Origin: CAZYVU01 sp964651435
GTDB taxonomy: Bacteria > Desulfobacterota > Syntrophorhabdia > Syntrophorhabdales > CAYQXL01
Length of the DNA stretch: 37,363 nucleotides
Assembly: GCA_964651435.1 (NCBI GenBank)
Contig: CAZYVU010000032.1
Coordinates: 1-37,363 of the forward strand
Direction of reading: 5' to 3'
Shown here: one piece after another, positions 6,090 to 15,162 of the stretch
How positions within the stretch are numbered: the stretch's first letter is position 1
Layout of the letters: every line of letters starts with the position of its first letter
Program-made: the position numbers and the translations under genes
The notes under the pieces: generated by a model
Seen by the model: the letters and a program-made list of their open reading frames with translations, nothing else
What the model was told of the DNA's origin: nothing
The model's database searches: none

Positions 6090-7657
6090 CAGCGATCCTG
6101 GAAGACCTCAAGGCGAAAGTCGCGGGTATCGAAGCGTCCGAGACGTCGTACGCGCAGAGCGGATACCACGCCGCCGTGGAGGCGCAGAAGAAGAACCTCG
6201 TAAGCGTGGTGGAATTCTTCGACGGCAAGGGCTTCTACCTCGTCGATCTCTGCTGCGTCGACTATGTCGACTATCTGGAGCTGGTCTATTTCTTCAATAC
6301 ACATAGACAATTGTGCCGCGTCAAGGTGACGCTTAAGGTCGATCCTGAGACCCCTTCGGCGCCGACGATTTCCCGCATCTACACCATGGCAAACTGGTAC
6401 GAGCGGGAGATCCATGAGTTTTACGGTGTCTACTTTGAGGGCCACCGGAACATGACCTATTTCTTCCTTCATGATGGGATCGATTATTATCCCTTGCGGA
6501 AAAAACCGGTTCCCGTGCCCGAAAAGGCGAAAAAGCTGCTCAACTCCTTCAAGCCCGAGGAGGAGGAAGATGCCTTCTTTGTGAACCTGGGCCCCCAGCA
6601 TCCGAGCACCCATGGCGTTCTCAGGGTTGTGCTCAAGATGGACGGCGAGTATGTGCTCCATGCCGAGCCGGTCATGGGCTATCTCCACAGGATGCATGAG
6701 AAGATGGCGGAGAACAGGAGCTACCAGCAGTTTCTCCCCAACCCGGGGCGCATGGACTACCCCGGCGCGCTCATGTTCAACCTGGCCCACGTCATGGCGG
6801 TCGAGAAACTCTGCGGTATCGAAGTGCCGGAGCGGGCGCAGTACGTGCGGACCATTACCTGCGAGCTGAACAGGATCGCAAGCCACCTCCTCTGGTTCGG
6901 CGCCTTTCCCGCCGACCTCGGTGCGTTGACCCCCTTCCTGTACGCCTTCGATGACAGGGAGCAGATCCTCGACATACTGGAAAGCATCACAGGCTCACGC
7001 CTCACCTACTGTTATTTCCGGTTCGGCGGACTCTACAAGGACATTGACGACACCTTCGTAGAGATGACGAAGAAATTCATCAAGCGGATGCGCGAGCGGT
7101 TCGACGTCTATGACAAGCTGATCACCGGAAACGTTATCTTCGTAAACCGGGTCAAGAACATCGGTATTTTCAAACAAAGCGACGTGGCCAAGTACGGATG
7201 CTCGGGGCCCTTTACCAGGAGCACGGGCATACCGTTCGATATACGGAAGACGGAGCCGTACGCGGCCTACGACCAGGTGAACTTCGAGGTGCCGACGGGG
7301 ACCATAGGCGATAACATGGACCGCTACATCGTCCGGATGACGGAGATGGAAATGAGCCTCCGCATTGTCGAACAGGCCCTCGCCAAGCTTCCCTCGGGAC
7401 CGTACAAGGCCGAAAAGGTGCCGAAAAAGCTCAAGCCGCCCAAGGGCGACCTCTACCACGCCGTTGAGTCGTCGCGCGGCGAGACGGGCGTGTACGTTGT
7501 GAGCGATGAGACCGATAAGCCCTACCGGATGAGATGGCGCGTGCCGTCCTTCTCCAACCTGATGACGTTCCCCGCCCTTGCCAAGGGAGAGCTCATTGCC
7601 GACGCCATTGCGATTCTCGGCAGTTACGATATCGTTGTGCCGGAGATAGACAGGTGA
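6083..7657 (+). CDS. nuoCD: Fused NADH-quinone oxidoreductase subunits C and D
   Basis: A single 524-residue chain. Residues 1 to about 150 are NuoC (30-kDa subunit; YTMANWYEREIHEFYGVYF is its signature), and from about 164 NuoD starts with NLGPQHPSTHGVLR, the 49-kDa subunit that forms the quinone pocket with NuoB. Other NuoD marks are EPVMGYLHRMHEKMAE and the closing DIVVPEIDR. C-D fusions are known in other bacteria, including E. coli. The start overlaps the end of nuoB by 7 nt, pointing to coupled translation. Confidence 0.95.
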   Translation: MVAAILEDLKAKVAGIEASETSYAQSGYHAAVEAQKKNLVSVVEFFDGKGFYLVDLCCVDYVDYLELVYFFNTHRQLCRVKVTLKVDPETPSAPTISRIYTMANWYEREIHEFYGVYFEGHRNMTYFFLHDGIDYYPLRKKPVPVPEKAKKLLNSFKPEEEEDAFFVNLGPQHPSTHGVLRVVLKMDGEYVLHAEPVMGYLHRMHEKMAENRSYQQFLPNPGRMDYPGALMFNLAHVMAVEKLCGIEVPERAQYVRTITCELNRIASHLLWFGAFPADLGALTPFLYAFDDREQILDILESITGSRLTYCYFRFGGLYKDIDDTFVEMTKKFIKRMRERFDVYDKLITGNVIFVNRVKNIGIFKQSDVAKYGCSGPFTRSTGIPFDIRKTEPYAAYDQVNFEVPTGTIGDNMDRYIVRMTEMEMSLRIVEQALAKLPSGPYKAEKVPKKLKPPKGDLYHAVESSRGETGVYVVSDETDKPYRMRWRVPSFSNLMTFPALAKGELIADAIAILGSYDIVVPEIDR

Positions 7658-7663
7658 TGAGAA

Positions 7664-7694
7664 CAGTTCGGAGTGGCGAGTTCGGAGTTCGGAG
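7664..7694 (+). repeat. Short GTTCGGA simple-repeat element upstream of nuoH
   Basis: CAGTTCGGAGT, GAGTTCGGAGT and TCGGAG copies run in tandem in the 74-nt gap between nuoCD and nuoH. An inverted version of the same element lies at 8808-8840, on the other side of nuoH. Confidence 0.6.
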
Positions 7695-7731
7695 CCTAAA
7701 AAAGGAACAGACTCTGCACGGGACGAGATAA

Positions 7732-8718
7732 GTGATGATGGATATTGTTAACCAGATAGCGGCGGTAGTGGGATGGGAAACGATACGGGCTGTCGTGGGT
7801 CTCGTGGGTGTTCTCGTTGTCGTTGTCGTCAACGCCCTTGTCATGACGTGGGCCGAACGTAAGGTGAGCGGACGTATCCAGAGAAGGATAGGTCCCAAGG
7901 AAGTGGGTCCCTCGGGGCTGCTTCAGCCTATCGCCGACACCATCAAGCTTATATCGAAAGAGATTCTGACACCTAAGGATGTGGAAAAGCCACTCTACTT
8001 CCTCGCCCCGGCGCTGATTTTCGTACCCGTCCTCGTTTCCTTTGTCGTCATCCCCTTCGACGGCTTCCTTCAGGTAAAAGATATCAACGTGGGCATACTC
8101 GTTGTGCTCGCCTTCTCGTCCCTGTCGGTTCTCTCGCTGCTCCTGGCCGGATGGGGTTCCAACAACAAGTACTCCCTCATCGGTTCCGTCCGGAGCGTGG
8201 CCCAGAACATCGCCTACGAGATACCCCTTCTTCTTTCGCTGCTGGCAGTCGTCTTCATGGTAGGCTCCCTGTCGCTCAAGGACATCGTGGAGGCCCAGCG
8301 AGGGATGTGGAACGTAATCTATCAGCCCATCGCCTTTCTCGTCTTCTTTGTAGCAGGTGTTGCCGAGACGAACAGGACCCCTTTTGACCTGCCCGAGGCG
8401 GAGAGCGAGCTTGTGGCCGGGTTCCATACCGAGTATTCGGGCATGCGTTTCGCCCTCTTCTTCCTCGCCGAATACACGAGCATGTTTATCATCTGCGCCA
8501 TCACGACGACCTTCTTCCTCGGCGGCTACCTCGGTCCCATCCTGCCGGGTTTTGTATGGTTCTTCGTCAAGACCTACGTGCTCATGTTCGTCATACTCTG
8601 GTTCAGGTGGACCTTCCCAAGGGTTCGGTTCGACCAGCTTCTCAACTTTGCCTGGAAGCTCCTGATTCCCGTTTCGCTCCTCAACCTCATCGCCACGGGG
8701 GGCATACTGAAACTATGA
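7732..8718 (+). CDS. nuoH: NADH-quinone oxidoreductase subunit H
   Basis: A 328-residue multi-spanning subunit linking the quinone site to the membrane arm. Recognised by WAERKVSGRIQRRIGPKEVG near residue 40, the acidic loop AETNRTPFDLPEAESELVAG, and the EYSGMRFALFFLAEY segment. The start is ambiguous within GTGATGATG (7732-7740). The gaps before and after hold simple-sequence repeats, so unlike its neighbours it is not translationally coupled. Confidence 0.95.
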   Translation: MMMDIVNQIAAVVGWETIRAVVGLVGVLVVVVVNALVMTWAERKVSGRIQRRIGPKEVGPSGLLQPIADTIKLISKEILTPKDVEKPLYFLAPALIFVPVLVSFVVIPFDGFLQVKDINVGILVVLAFSSLSVLSLLLAGWGSNNKYSLIGSVRSVAQNIAYEIPLLLSLLAVVFMVGSLSLKDIVEAQRGMWNVIYQPIAFLVFFVAGVAETNRTPFDLPEAESELVAGFHTEYSGMRFALFFLAEYTSMFIICAITTTFFLGGYLGPILPGFVWFFVKTYVLMFVILWFRWTFPRVRFDQLLNFAWKLLIPVSLLNLIATGGILKL

Positions 8719-8860
8719 GACGGAATCTCGAATTGCGAATTGCGACTCGCGAACCGCAGAATGCCTGCCGGGACTGTGGAACGTGGCCTGCGTCAAGTCG
8801 GCTGGGCACTCCGAACTCCGAACTGAACACTCCGAACTCGTTTCGAGGGGTGCCGCTGAT
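8719..8860 (+). repeat. Repeat-filled gap between nuoH and nuoI
   Basis: The first part (about 8723-8752) has GAATTGC-type tandem copies (CGAATTGCGAATTGCGA). The last part (8808-8840) has ACTCCGAACTCCGAAC-type copies, the reverse complement of the element at 7664-7694. An open frame runs through into nuoI, but its translation (SELRTEHSEL) is repeat-derived and not part of NuoI. Confidence 0.6.
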
Positions 8861-9310
8861 ATGACCAATCCTGTTGCCGTCATCAAGGGTGCCGTGTCGC
8901 TCATCATTGGGCTCGGAGTGACCATAAAGGCCTTTTTCCGGCCCGTCATAACAGTCCAGTATCCCAGGCAGCTCGTAGAGATCACCCCTGCCTTCAGGGG
9001 TCACACCAAGCTTGTGGGTGATGAAGAAAACCCGGAAAAAACGCGGTGCATCGTATGCGGCATGTGCGAGAAGAGCTGTCCCTCCGGTGCCATAAGGAGT
9101 GTCGTGGGCGAGAAGAAAGAGGGCGAGAAGAAGAAGACCCTCACAGCCTATCTGCTTGACTTCAGTGCGTGCAGCCAATGCGGCATCTGCGTGGAGGTAT
9201 GTCCCACCGACGCCCTGGCCTTTTCGGCCGACTTCAACCCGGCAGGCTTCCGTCGCGAAGATTTCGTCTACGATCTGCTGAAAGAGTACGAGAAGAGGAT
9301 CCCGCGATGA
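8861..9310 (+). CDS. nuoI: NADH-quinone oxidoreductase subunit I
   Basis: A 149-residue ferredoxin-like subunit. Two [4Fe-4S] motifs, CIVCGMCEKSCPSG and CSQCGICVEVCPTD, carry clusters N6a and N6b that pass electrons to NuoB. Without NuoEFG this is the outermost iron-sulfur protein encoded here, hence the likely docking place for an alternative donor. ATG 8861 is chosen because FFRPVITVQYP and the rest of the family follow from there, with GAGGGG upstream; the in-frame sequence before it comes from a repeat. Overlaps nuoJ by 4 nt (ATGA). Confidence 0.95.
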   Translation: MTNPVAVIKGAVSLIIGLGVTIKAFFRPVITVQYPRQLVEITPAFRGHTKLVGDEENPEKTRCIVCGMCEKSCPSGAIRSVVGEKKEGEKKKTLTAYLLDFSACSQCGICVEVCPTDALAFSADFNPAGFRREDFVYDLLKEYEKRIPR

Positions 9311-9822
9311 TAGAAAAGCTCTTCGCCGATTTTGTCTTCGCCGTTCTTGTCGTCATCACCGTGGCCGGGGCCCTTACCACGGCGCTCGTGCGGCGGCCCA
9401 TCTACCCGTTCCTCGGTCTCGTCACGACCATGTTCGGTGTTGCAGGCTTCTACATCTACCTGAACGCCCCCTTTGTCGCCATGATGCAGATACTTATTTA
9501 CGTCGGCGCCGTATCTATCCTCATCGCCTTCGGCATCATGCTCACCGGTCCCTACCCGAAGGGAGAGAAAGACAAGCTGAGGCCCGTTAAGCTTGTCGGC
9601 GCCGTCATCGCCGCTGTGGCAGCCTTCTTCGTGACCACGAAGATCGTTGCGGCCGTTCTCCCTCCGAGAGCCACCGTTCCGGCCTTCAACCTCACCGTTA
9701 AAGATGCGGGAAAGATCTTCTTTGACCGTATGATCTTTCCCTTCGAGCTGATCTCCCTTCTTATCGTCGTCAGCATCATGGGCGCCGTCATGCTGGCCCT
9801 CATGGCCAGGAGGCAGAAATGA
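9307..9822 (+). CDS. nuoJ: NADH-quinone oxidoreductase subunit J
   Basis: A 172-residue membrane subunit with several hydrophobic helices. The conserved third-helix region is seen in PFVAMMQILIYVGAVSILIAFG, just the pattern of NuoJ/ND6. ATG 9307 overlaps the nuoI stop, and its stop overlaps nuoK (ATGA), so the three are coupled. The open frame extends further upstream, but that part is nuoI read in another frame. Confidence 0.94.
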   Translation: MIEKLFADFVFAVLVVITVAGALTTALVRRPIYPFLGLVTTMFGVAGFYIYLNAPFVAMMQILIYVGAVSILIAFGIMLTGPYPKGEKDKLRPVKLVGAVIAAVAAFFVTTKIVAAVLPPRATVPAFNLTVKDAGKIFFDRMIFPFELISLLIVVSIMGAVMLALMARRQK

Positions 9823-10145
9823 TGGTAGGCACCCTCCATACCACATTCAGCATCTACATCTTCGTGTCGCTCATCCTTTTGGCGTCGGGCATTCTCGGCG
9901 TCGTATACCGGAGACACCTCATCGGGATGCTCATTTCGCTGGAGCTGATCATGAATGGTGCGGGGCTCAACCTCGTTGCCATCAACCGGTTCCTCTATCC
10001 CGAGAGTCCCTATGGGATCGTGTTCACGCTTTTCATCATGGGTATCGCGGCCGCTGAGTCGGCCATAGCCCTGGCAATCATCATCCTCCTCTTCAGGAAG
10101 GGCCAGTGGAGTGATGCCGCCAAGATCAAGGAGTTGAAGGACTAA
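9819..10145 (+). CDS. nuoK: NADH-quinone oxidoreductase subunit K
   Basis: A 108-residue, three-helix subunit. The conserved helix glutamates lie in LISLELIMNGAGLNLVA and GIAAAESAIALAI, both known to be needed for proton transfer in NuoK/ND4L. Starts at ATG 9819 or 9822 across the nuoJ stop. Confidence 0.95.
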   Translation: MMVGTLHTTFSIYIFVSLILLASGILGVVYRRHLIGMLISLELIMNGAGLNLVAINRFLYPESPYGIVFTLFIMGIAAAESAIALAIIILLFRKGQWSDAAKIKELKD

Positions 10146-10147
10146 CC

Positions 10148-11620
10148 GTGGATATCGTCAGCGCACAACCGCTCATCCCAATCGTCATCGTTCTTGTGAC
10201 CTCCGTTCTCATCATGGTCTCAGGAAAGAAGCCGAACGTGCGGGAGTTCTGGTCCATTGCGGGGGCGATCCTCACCTTCCTTAGCGTCGCGGCCATGGTC
10301 CCCACCATATTCGCGGGCAACAAATTCGTCTACACGCTATCGAGCCTTGCCCCGGGGATAAACCTGAACTTCCGGGTCGATGCACTCTCCCTTGTATTCG
10401 GCATCATCTCGTCGTTCCTGTGGATATTCGCCAGCATATACAACATCGGCTACATGCGGTCTCTCAACGAGCACGCGCAGACGCGCTACTATACCTGCTT
10501 CGCCATAGCCATTTTGGGCGCCCAGGGTGTTTCCTACTCGGGAAGCCTCTTTTCGCTGTACCTTTTCTACGAGATTATTACCATCTTCACATACCCCCTT
10601 GTTGCGCATCACCAGGATCAGGATGGGTATGCGGGGGCGAAGAAGTATATCGTGTACCTCATGGGTACGTCGAAGGGGTTACTTCTTCCTGCCACGGTCC
10701 TGACCTATGTGCTGACGGGAACGCTTGACTTTGCCGACAACATCGTAGGCGGCGTCTTCGGAAATACGACGGACAACCTCTGGATCACCGTAACCTATGT
10801 ACTCTTCATCGGCGGCTTCGCAAAGGCGGCCATCATGCCGCTCCACAACTGGCTGCCCTCGGCTATGGTGGCGCCGACACCGGTTAGCGCGCTGCTCCAC
10901 GCAGTGGCCGTCGTGAAGGCCGGCGTCTTCTGCATTGCCAGGGTCATGCTGTTCACCTTTGGGACGGACCTGCTGAACGGGCTGAACCTGGGCATCTACA
11001 CCGCCTACGCCGTTTCATTTACCATTCTTGTAGCCTCGATCATCGCGCTGACGAAGGACGACCTGAAGGCGCGGCTTGCCTACTCGACGGTGAGCCAGCT
11101 CTCCTATATCGTCTTGGGTGTAGCGCTCCTGGACAATGCCGGCGTCATGGGAGGCATTATCCATATCGCCAACCACGGCTTCAGCAAGATTACGCTCTTC
11201 TTCTGTGCCGGCGCCGTATACGTGGCCACGCATAAGAAGAAGATCAGCGACATGGCGGGCATCGGATACGCAATGCCCTTCACCATGGGCGCCTTCGCGG
11301 TGGCATCGTTGAGTATGATCGGCGTGCCGCCGGTGGCGGGCTTCGTCTCCAAGTGGTACCTGCTCAACGGCGCCCTGGAGATACAGAACATACCGATCCT
11401 GATCGTGCTTCTGGCAAGCACGATCCTGAACGCAGGTTATTTCGCGCCCATTACCATCCAGGCATTTTTCCGGGGCCGGCGCGGTTCGTGGAAGAGGAGC
11501 GACGTGAAGGAGGCGCCTTGGACAATGGTGGCACCCATCGTTGCGGCGGCCACCATCTCGATTATCATCGGTATTTTCCCGCAATTCTTCGTCGGACTAA
11601 TCGGGAGGATTTTACCGTGA
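10148..11620 (+). CDS. Mrp/NuoL-type proton antiporter subunit 1
   Basis: A 490-residue polytopic protein of the proton-antiporter family (MrpD, NuoL/M/N). Visible marks: helix glutamate in LFYEIITIFTYPLVAHH, and the lysine-bearing KAAIMPLHNWLPSAMVAPTPVSALLHAVAVVKAG, a very MrpD/NuoL-like block. It sits where nuoL would be but lacks the long C-terminal lateral-helix extension of NuoL. GTG 10148 follows nuoK by 2 nt. It should conduct protons or sodium ions in the membrane arm; which ion cannot be told from sequence. Confidence 0.88.
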   Translation: MDIVSAQPLIPIVIVLVTSVLIMVSGKKPNVREFWSIAGAILTFLSVAAMVPTIFAGNKFVYTLSSLAPGINLNFRVDALSLVFGIISSFLWIFASIYNIGYMRSLNEHAQTRYYTCFAIAILGAQGVSYSGSLFSLYLFYEIITIFTYPLVAHHQDQDGYAGAKKYIVYLMGTSKGLLLPATVLTYVLTGTLDFADNIVGGVFGNTTDNLWITVTYVLFIGGFAKAAIMPLHNWLPSAMVAPTPVSALLHAVAVVKAGVFCIARVMLFTFGTDLLNGLNLGIYTAYAVSFTILVASIIALTKDDLKARLAYSTVSQLSYIVLGVALLDNAGVMGGIIHIANHGFSKITLFFCAGAVYVATHKKKISDMAGIGYAMPFTMGAFAVASLSMIGVPPVAGFVSKWYLLNGALEIQNIPILIVLLASTILNAGYFAPITIQAFFRGRRGSWKRSDVKEAPWTMVAPIVAAATISIIIGIFPQFFVGLIGRILP

Positions 11621-11654
11621 GCGCGTTGAGCCGCCAGGAACGGAGGACCATACT

Positions 11655-11906
11655 GTGATTGTTCGTTGGATTGATGGACTTCGAAGCAACATGAAGACGC
11701 TCAAGCGCGTTCTGATCGCCTTCCTGGTTTTGATAGGAGTTTTCGATGCCGTTTTGCCGCGCGATGCGGCGCACGCCCACTACTGGATCGACAAGGTGCC
11801 CGTGTACTGGGCCGCCTTCGGGTTTGTGGGTTGCTTTATTCTTATAAAGGTCGGTAAGGGCATCGCCCACATGTTCTTGTCCAAAGATGAGGACTACTAT
11901 GGATAG
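11655..11906 (+). CDS. Small membrane protein between antiporter subunits
   Basis: An 83-residue protein with two hydrophobic segments (about 18-33 and 49-66) and a charged C-terminus ending KDEDYYG. GTG 11655 is favoured because GGAGG lies about 8 nt upstream; ATG 11691 would give 71 residues. I do not recognise a named family, although similar small proteins with a PVYWAAFGFVGC-like core seem to accompany Mrp-type subunits in anaerobes. Its end overlaps the next antiporter gene by 8 nt, so it is probably a structural or assembly part of the complex. This is inference. Confidence 0.7.
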   Translation: MIVRWIDGLRSNMKTLKRVLIAFLVLIGVFDAVLPRDAAHAHYWIDKVPVYWAAFGFVGCFILIKVGKGIAHMFLSKDEDYYG

Positions 11907-13659
11907 CTGGATCCATCCTGCCATATTCTTCTTCGTTGGGAGCCTTCTGCTGCCTCTGCTGAAGGGCAATGCAAAGAAGGTGATGCTGCTCTTCATCCCC
12001 GTGCTCGCTATTGCCGATGTGGCCATTATGCAGACCGGCACCTACGGGGCCTATCAATTCCTGACAACAACGGTCGTGTTCGGCCGCGTCGACAAGCTGA
12101 GCCTCATCTTTGCCTGGGTATTCGCCATCATGTCCTTTCTCGGGGCGCTCTATGCCCTACACCGGGAGGACGATGGCCACCACATAGCGGGCAACTTCTA
12201 CATCGGAAGCTCCATGGGTGCCATCTTCGCCGGCGATTACGTGACGCTCTTCATCTTCTGGGAGATCATGGCCTTCTCCTCCGTGTTTCTCGTTTGGTAC
12301 CGGCGGGAGCAAAGGTCCGTTGAGGCGGGATACCGCTACCTGTTGATGCACGTCTTTGGGGGCCTCCTGTTTCTGGCGGGCATGATGCTCTATTACTTCA
12401 AGACGGGAAGCATGGCCTTCGATAGGATACTTCCGGCCAACGCAGGCGTTGCCGAGTACCTGATTCTGGCAGGTTTCGCGCTCAACGCCGCGGTGCTGCC
12501 TTTACACGCATGGCTCCCCGATGCGTACCCGGAATCAACGGTGGAGGGCGCGGTGTTTATGTGCGCCTTTACGACGAAGACGGCCGTGTACGTGCTCGCG
12601 CGGGGCTTTCCCGGATACGAGGTGCTTGCCATTCTGGGTACGGCCATGACGGTCTACGGCGTCTTCTACGCCGTCATCGAAAACGATATGCGGCGGGTGC
12701 TGGCCTACCATATTATTAGCCAGGTCGGTTACATGGTGGCCGGCGTCGGTATCGGGACGGAGCTTGCGCTCAACGGGGCCTGCGCCCACGCCTTTGCGCA
12801 CATCCTCTACAAGGCGCTGCTCTTCATGGGTGCGGGCGCCGTGCTGTATATGGCGGGAACGGCCAAACTGTCCCAGCTTGGCGGCCTCTATAAGTTCATG
12901 CCCCTGACGATGATATTCTATACCGTGGGAGCCATTTCGATTTCAGGGTTCCCGCTTTTCAGCGGTTTTGTGTCGAAGTCTATGATCGTTGCCTCCGCTC
13001 ATGAGGGCGGCAGGCTGTGGCTCATGACCTTCATGAACCTTGCCGGTATCGGCACGTTCCTCTCTGTGGGTCTGAAGGTTACGTACTTTGCCTTCTTTGG
13101 TAAGGAAGCGCCCATACAACCCAAAGAGCCGCCTAAAAACATGCTCTGGGCCATGGGCCTGACGTCGGCCCTCTGCTTCATCATAGGTGTATGGCCTCAC
13201 GGACTCTATGTGCTGTTGCCGTACCAGGCAGAGTATCACCCTTACACGCTGTCGCATATCTCGGAAATGATGCAGATACTCTGCTTCACGGGCCTCGTGT
13301 TCTTCCTTCTTGTGAAGAAACTGACGCCTGAGGCAAAGCTGAACCTTGACATGGACTGGTTCTACCGAAAAGGAACGAGCGTGTTCATGTGGGTCGATAA
13401 CCGCATCATCGCCGTTATCGATTCCTTCTGGGGTGAGCTTTACAGGACGGCGGCCCTGCGTTTCATGTTCGGGAACGCCAGGCTGTCCAACGGGATCGAC
13501 AGAAAGGTGATCGACGGTATCGTGGACGGCTCGGCAGAGACGGTCCGGGGAATCGGGTCGATTGCAAAGAAACTGCAGACGGGAAAGATTCAGGCCTACA
13601 TCGGGCTTTCGATATTCATCTTTTTCCTCGTCATATGGCTTGTGCTTAAGGGGGCGTGA
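11899..13659 (+). CDS. Mrp/NuoL-type proton antiporter subunit 2
   Basis: A 586-residue polytopic antiporter-like subunit. It has FWEIMAFSSVFLVW with the helix glutamate and AVLPLHAWLPDAYPESTVEGAV with the core lysine/histidine region. Unlike subunit 1, its C-terminus (about residue 490 on: NGIDRKVIDGIVDGSAETV, then KKLQTGKIQAYIG and a last hydrophobic helix) resembles the end of NuoL. It may therefore fill the distal NuoL position. ATG 11899 is chosen (GAGG 7 nt upstream) over ATG 11887. Confidence 0.87.
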   Translation: MDSWIHPAIFFFVGSLLLPLLKGNAKKVMLLFIPVLAIADVAIMQTGTYGAYQFLTTTVVFGRVDKLSLIFAWVFAIMSFLGALYALHREDDGHHIAGNFYIGSSMGAIFAGDYVTLFIFWEIMAFSSVFLVWYRREQRSVEAGYRYLLMHVFGGLLFLAGMMLYYFKTGSMAFDRILPANAGVAEYLILAGFALNAAVLPLHAWLPDAYPESTVEGAVFMCAFTTKTAVYVLARGFPGYEVLAILGTAMTVYGVFYAVIENDMRRVLAYHIISQVGYMVAGVGIGTELALNGACAHAFAHILYKALLFMGAGAVLYMAGTAKLSQLGGLYKFMPLTMIFYTVGAISISGFPLFSGFVSKSMIVASAHEGGRLWLMTFMNLAGIGTFLSVGLKVTYFAFFGKEAPIQPKEPPKNMLWAMGLTSALCFIIGVWPHGLYVLLPYQAEYHPYTLSHISEMMQILCFTGLVFFLLVKKLTPEAKLNLDMDWFYRKGTSVFMWVDNRIIAVIDSFWGELYRTAALRFMFGNARLSNGIDRKVIDGIVDGSAETVRGIGSIAKKLQTGKIQAYIGLSIFIFFLVIWLVLKGA

Positions 13660-15152
13660 GGGTATCCATGGAACGTTTTCTCATCATGAATCACCTTGAC
13701 TTTCCGATCCTCTCGACGGCCATTTTTATCCCCCTTGCCGGCGCACTGCTGCTTCTGTGCATGCGCGGCGACAGGGCAGTCAAAGTTACGGCCTTTATCA
13801 CGGGGATGGTCAATTTCATCCTTTCGCTTGTACTCTACGCCAACTTCAATCCGGCGACGCACCTCTTTCAGTTTGCCGAGCTCAGGTCCTGGATACCGAC
13901 CTATCACATCAACTATGCGCTGGGTATAGATGGCATCACAATCTTTCTCATCGTGCTTACGACGTTCCTGACACCCATATGTGTCATGTCCGCCTGGAAG
14001 GCCATCGTAGATCGGGTGAAGGAGTTCATGTTCTGCATGCTCATCATGGAGGCGGCCATGATCGGCGTCTTCTGTGCACTCGACTTCATCCTGTTCTACA
14101 TCTTCTGGGAGGCCATGCTCATCCCCATGTACCTGCTCATAGCGATTTGGGGCGGGCCGAGAAAAGACTACGCATCCATCAAGTTCTTTATATATACCCT
14201 TTTCGGCAGCGTCTTCCTGCTTGTGGCGATTATCGCCGTGTACCTTGCCACAGGGTCATTCAGCATACCCGAGGCGATGTTCCGGGGCTACAGCTTCAGC
14301 TTCCAGGTATGGGTCTTCCTGGCCTTTGCGCTCGCCTTCGCCATCAAGGTGCCGATGTTCCCCTTCCATACATGGTTGCCGGCCGCGCACACGGAGGCCC
14401 CCACGGTGGGTAGTGTGTTCCTTGCGTCGGTGCTTCTCAAGATGGGAAGCTATGGGTTCATGCGGTTCTGTCTGCCGATAACTCCTGAGGCAAGCGTCTA
14501 TTTTGCGCCCTTTATGATCGTTCTCTCAATCATCGGCATAATCTACGGTGGTTTTGTGTGTCTTAGCCAGAGCGACATGAAGAAGCTTATCGCTTACTCC
14601 AGTGTTGCACACATGGGCTTCGTGACGCTGGGTATTTTTACGTTTTCGGTGTTCGGATTTGAAGGCGCGGTCTTGCAGATGCTGAACCATGGCGTGACCA
14701 CGGGCGCACTCTTCCTGTCCGTGGGAATCGTCTACGAGAGGACGCACAGCAGGGAGATTTACGACAACGCGGGACTGGGAAAGATCATGCCGCGGTACGT
14801 AGGCTTCTTCGGTCTTTTTGCCATATCGTCCTTCGCATTTCCGGCGACGAACAACTTCGTCGGTGAAATATACGTGCTTGTGGCTACCTTCGCAAGGAGC
14901 AAGCCCGCCGGGTTCTTCGCCATTGTTGGGGCGATGCTGGCAGCGGCCTACATGCTGAGATTGCTGAAGCAGATCATTTGGGGCAGGGTTGAGAGGCCCC
15001 GGTTGGCGGACATGGATGTGCGGGAGATGGTGTATATCATCCCCCTGGCGATTCTGGTCCTTTGGATGGGCATTTTTCCCCGGCCCTTTGTGGCGGCCAT
15101 AGAGCCGACATTGGCTCATCTGCAGCGGCAGATGGAAATATTTGTGCGGTAA
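13656..15152 (+). CDS. nuoM: NADH-quinone oxidoreductase subunit M
   Basis: A 498-residue antiporter-like subunit. NuoM signatures: ALGIDGITIFLIVLTTF, FYIFWEAMLIPMYLLIAIWGG (helix Glu), FAIKVPMFPFHTWLPAAHTEAPTVGSV (core Lys), and SSVAHMGFV. The GTG start overlaps the preceding stop (GTGA); a start at ATG 13668 is also possible. Confidence 0.95.
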   Translation: MRVSMERFLIMNHLDFPILSTAIFIPLAGALLLLCMRGDRAVKVTAFITGMVNFILSLVLYANFNPATHLFQFAELRSWIPTYHINYALGIDGITIFLIVLTTFLTPICVMSAWKAIVDRVKEFMFCMLIMEAAMIGVFCALDFILFYIFWEAMLIPMYLLIAIWGGPRKDYASIKFFIYTLFGSVFLLVAIIAVYLATGSFSIPEAMFRGYSFSFQVWVFLAFALAFAIKVPMFPFHTWLPAAHTEAPTVGSVFLASVLLKMGSYGFMRFCLPITPEASVYFAPFMIVLSIIGIIYGGFVCLSQSDMKKLIAYSSVAHMGFVTLGIFTFSVFGFEGAVLQMLNHGVTTGALFLSVGIVYERTHSREIYDNAGLGKIMPRYVGFFGLFAISSFAFPATNNFVGEIYVLVATFARSKPAGFFAIVGAMLAAAYMLRLLKQIIWGRVERPRLADMDVREMVYIIPLAILVLWMGIFPRPFVAAIEPTLAHLQRQMEIFVR

Positions 15153-15162
15153 AGGGATTTTC

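Noticed and set aside
8783..8860. Extended N-terminus of nuoI
   Set aside because: The in-frame sequence consists of a simple repeat that also occurs inverted upstream of nuoH; family similarity starts at ATG 8861.
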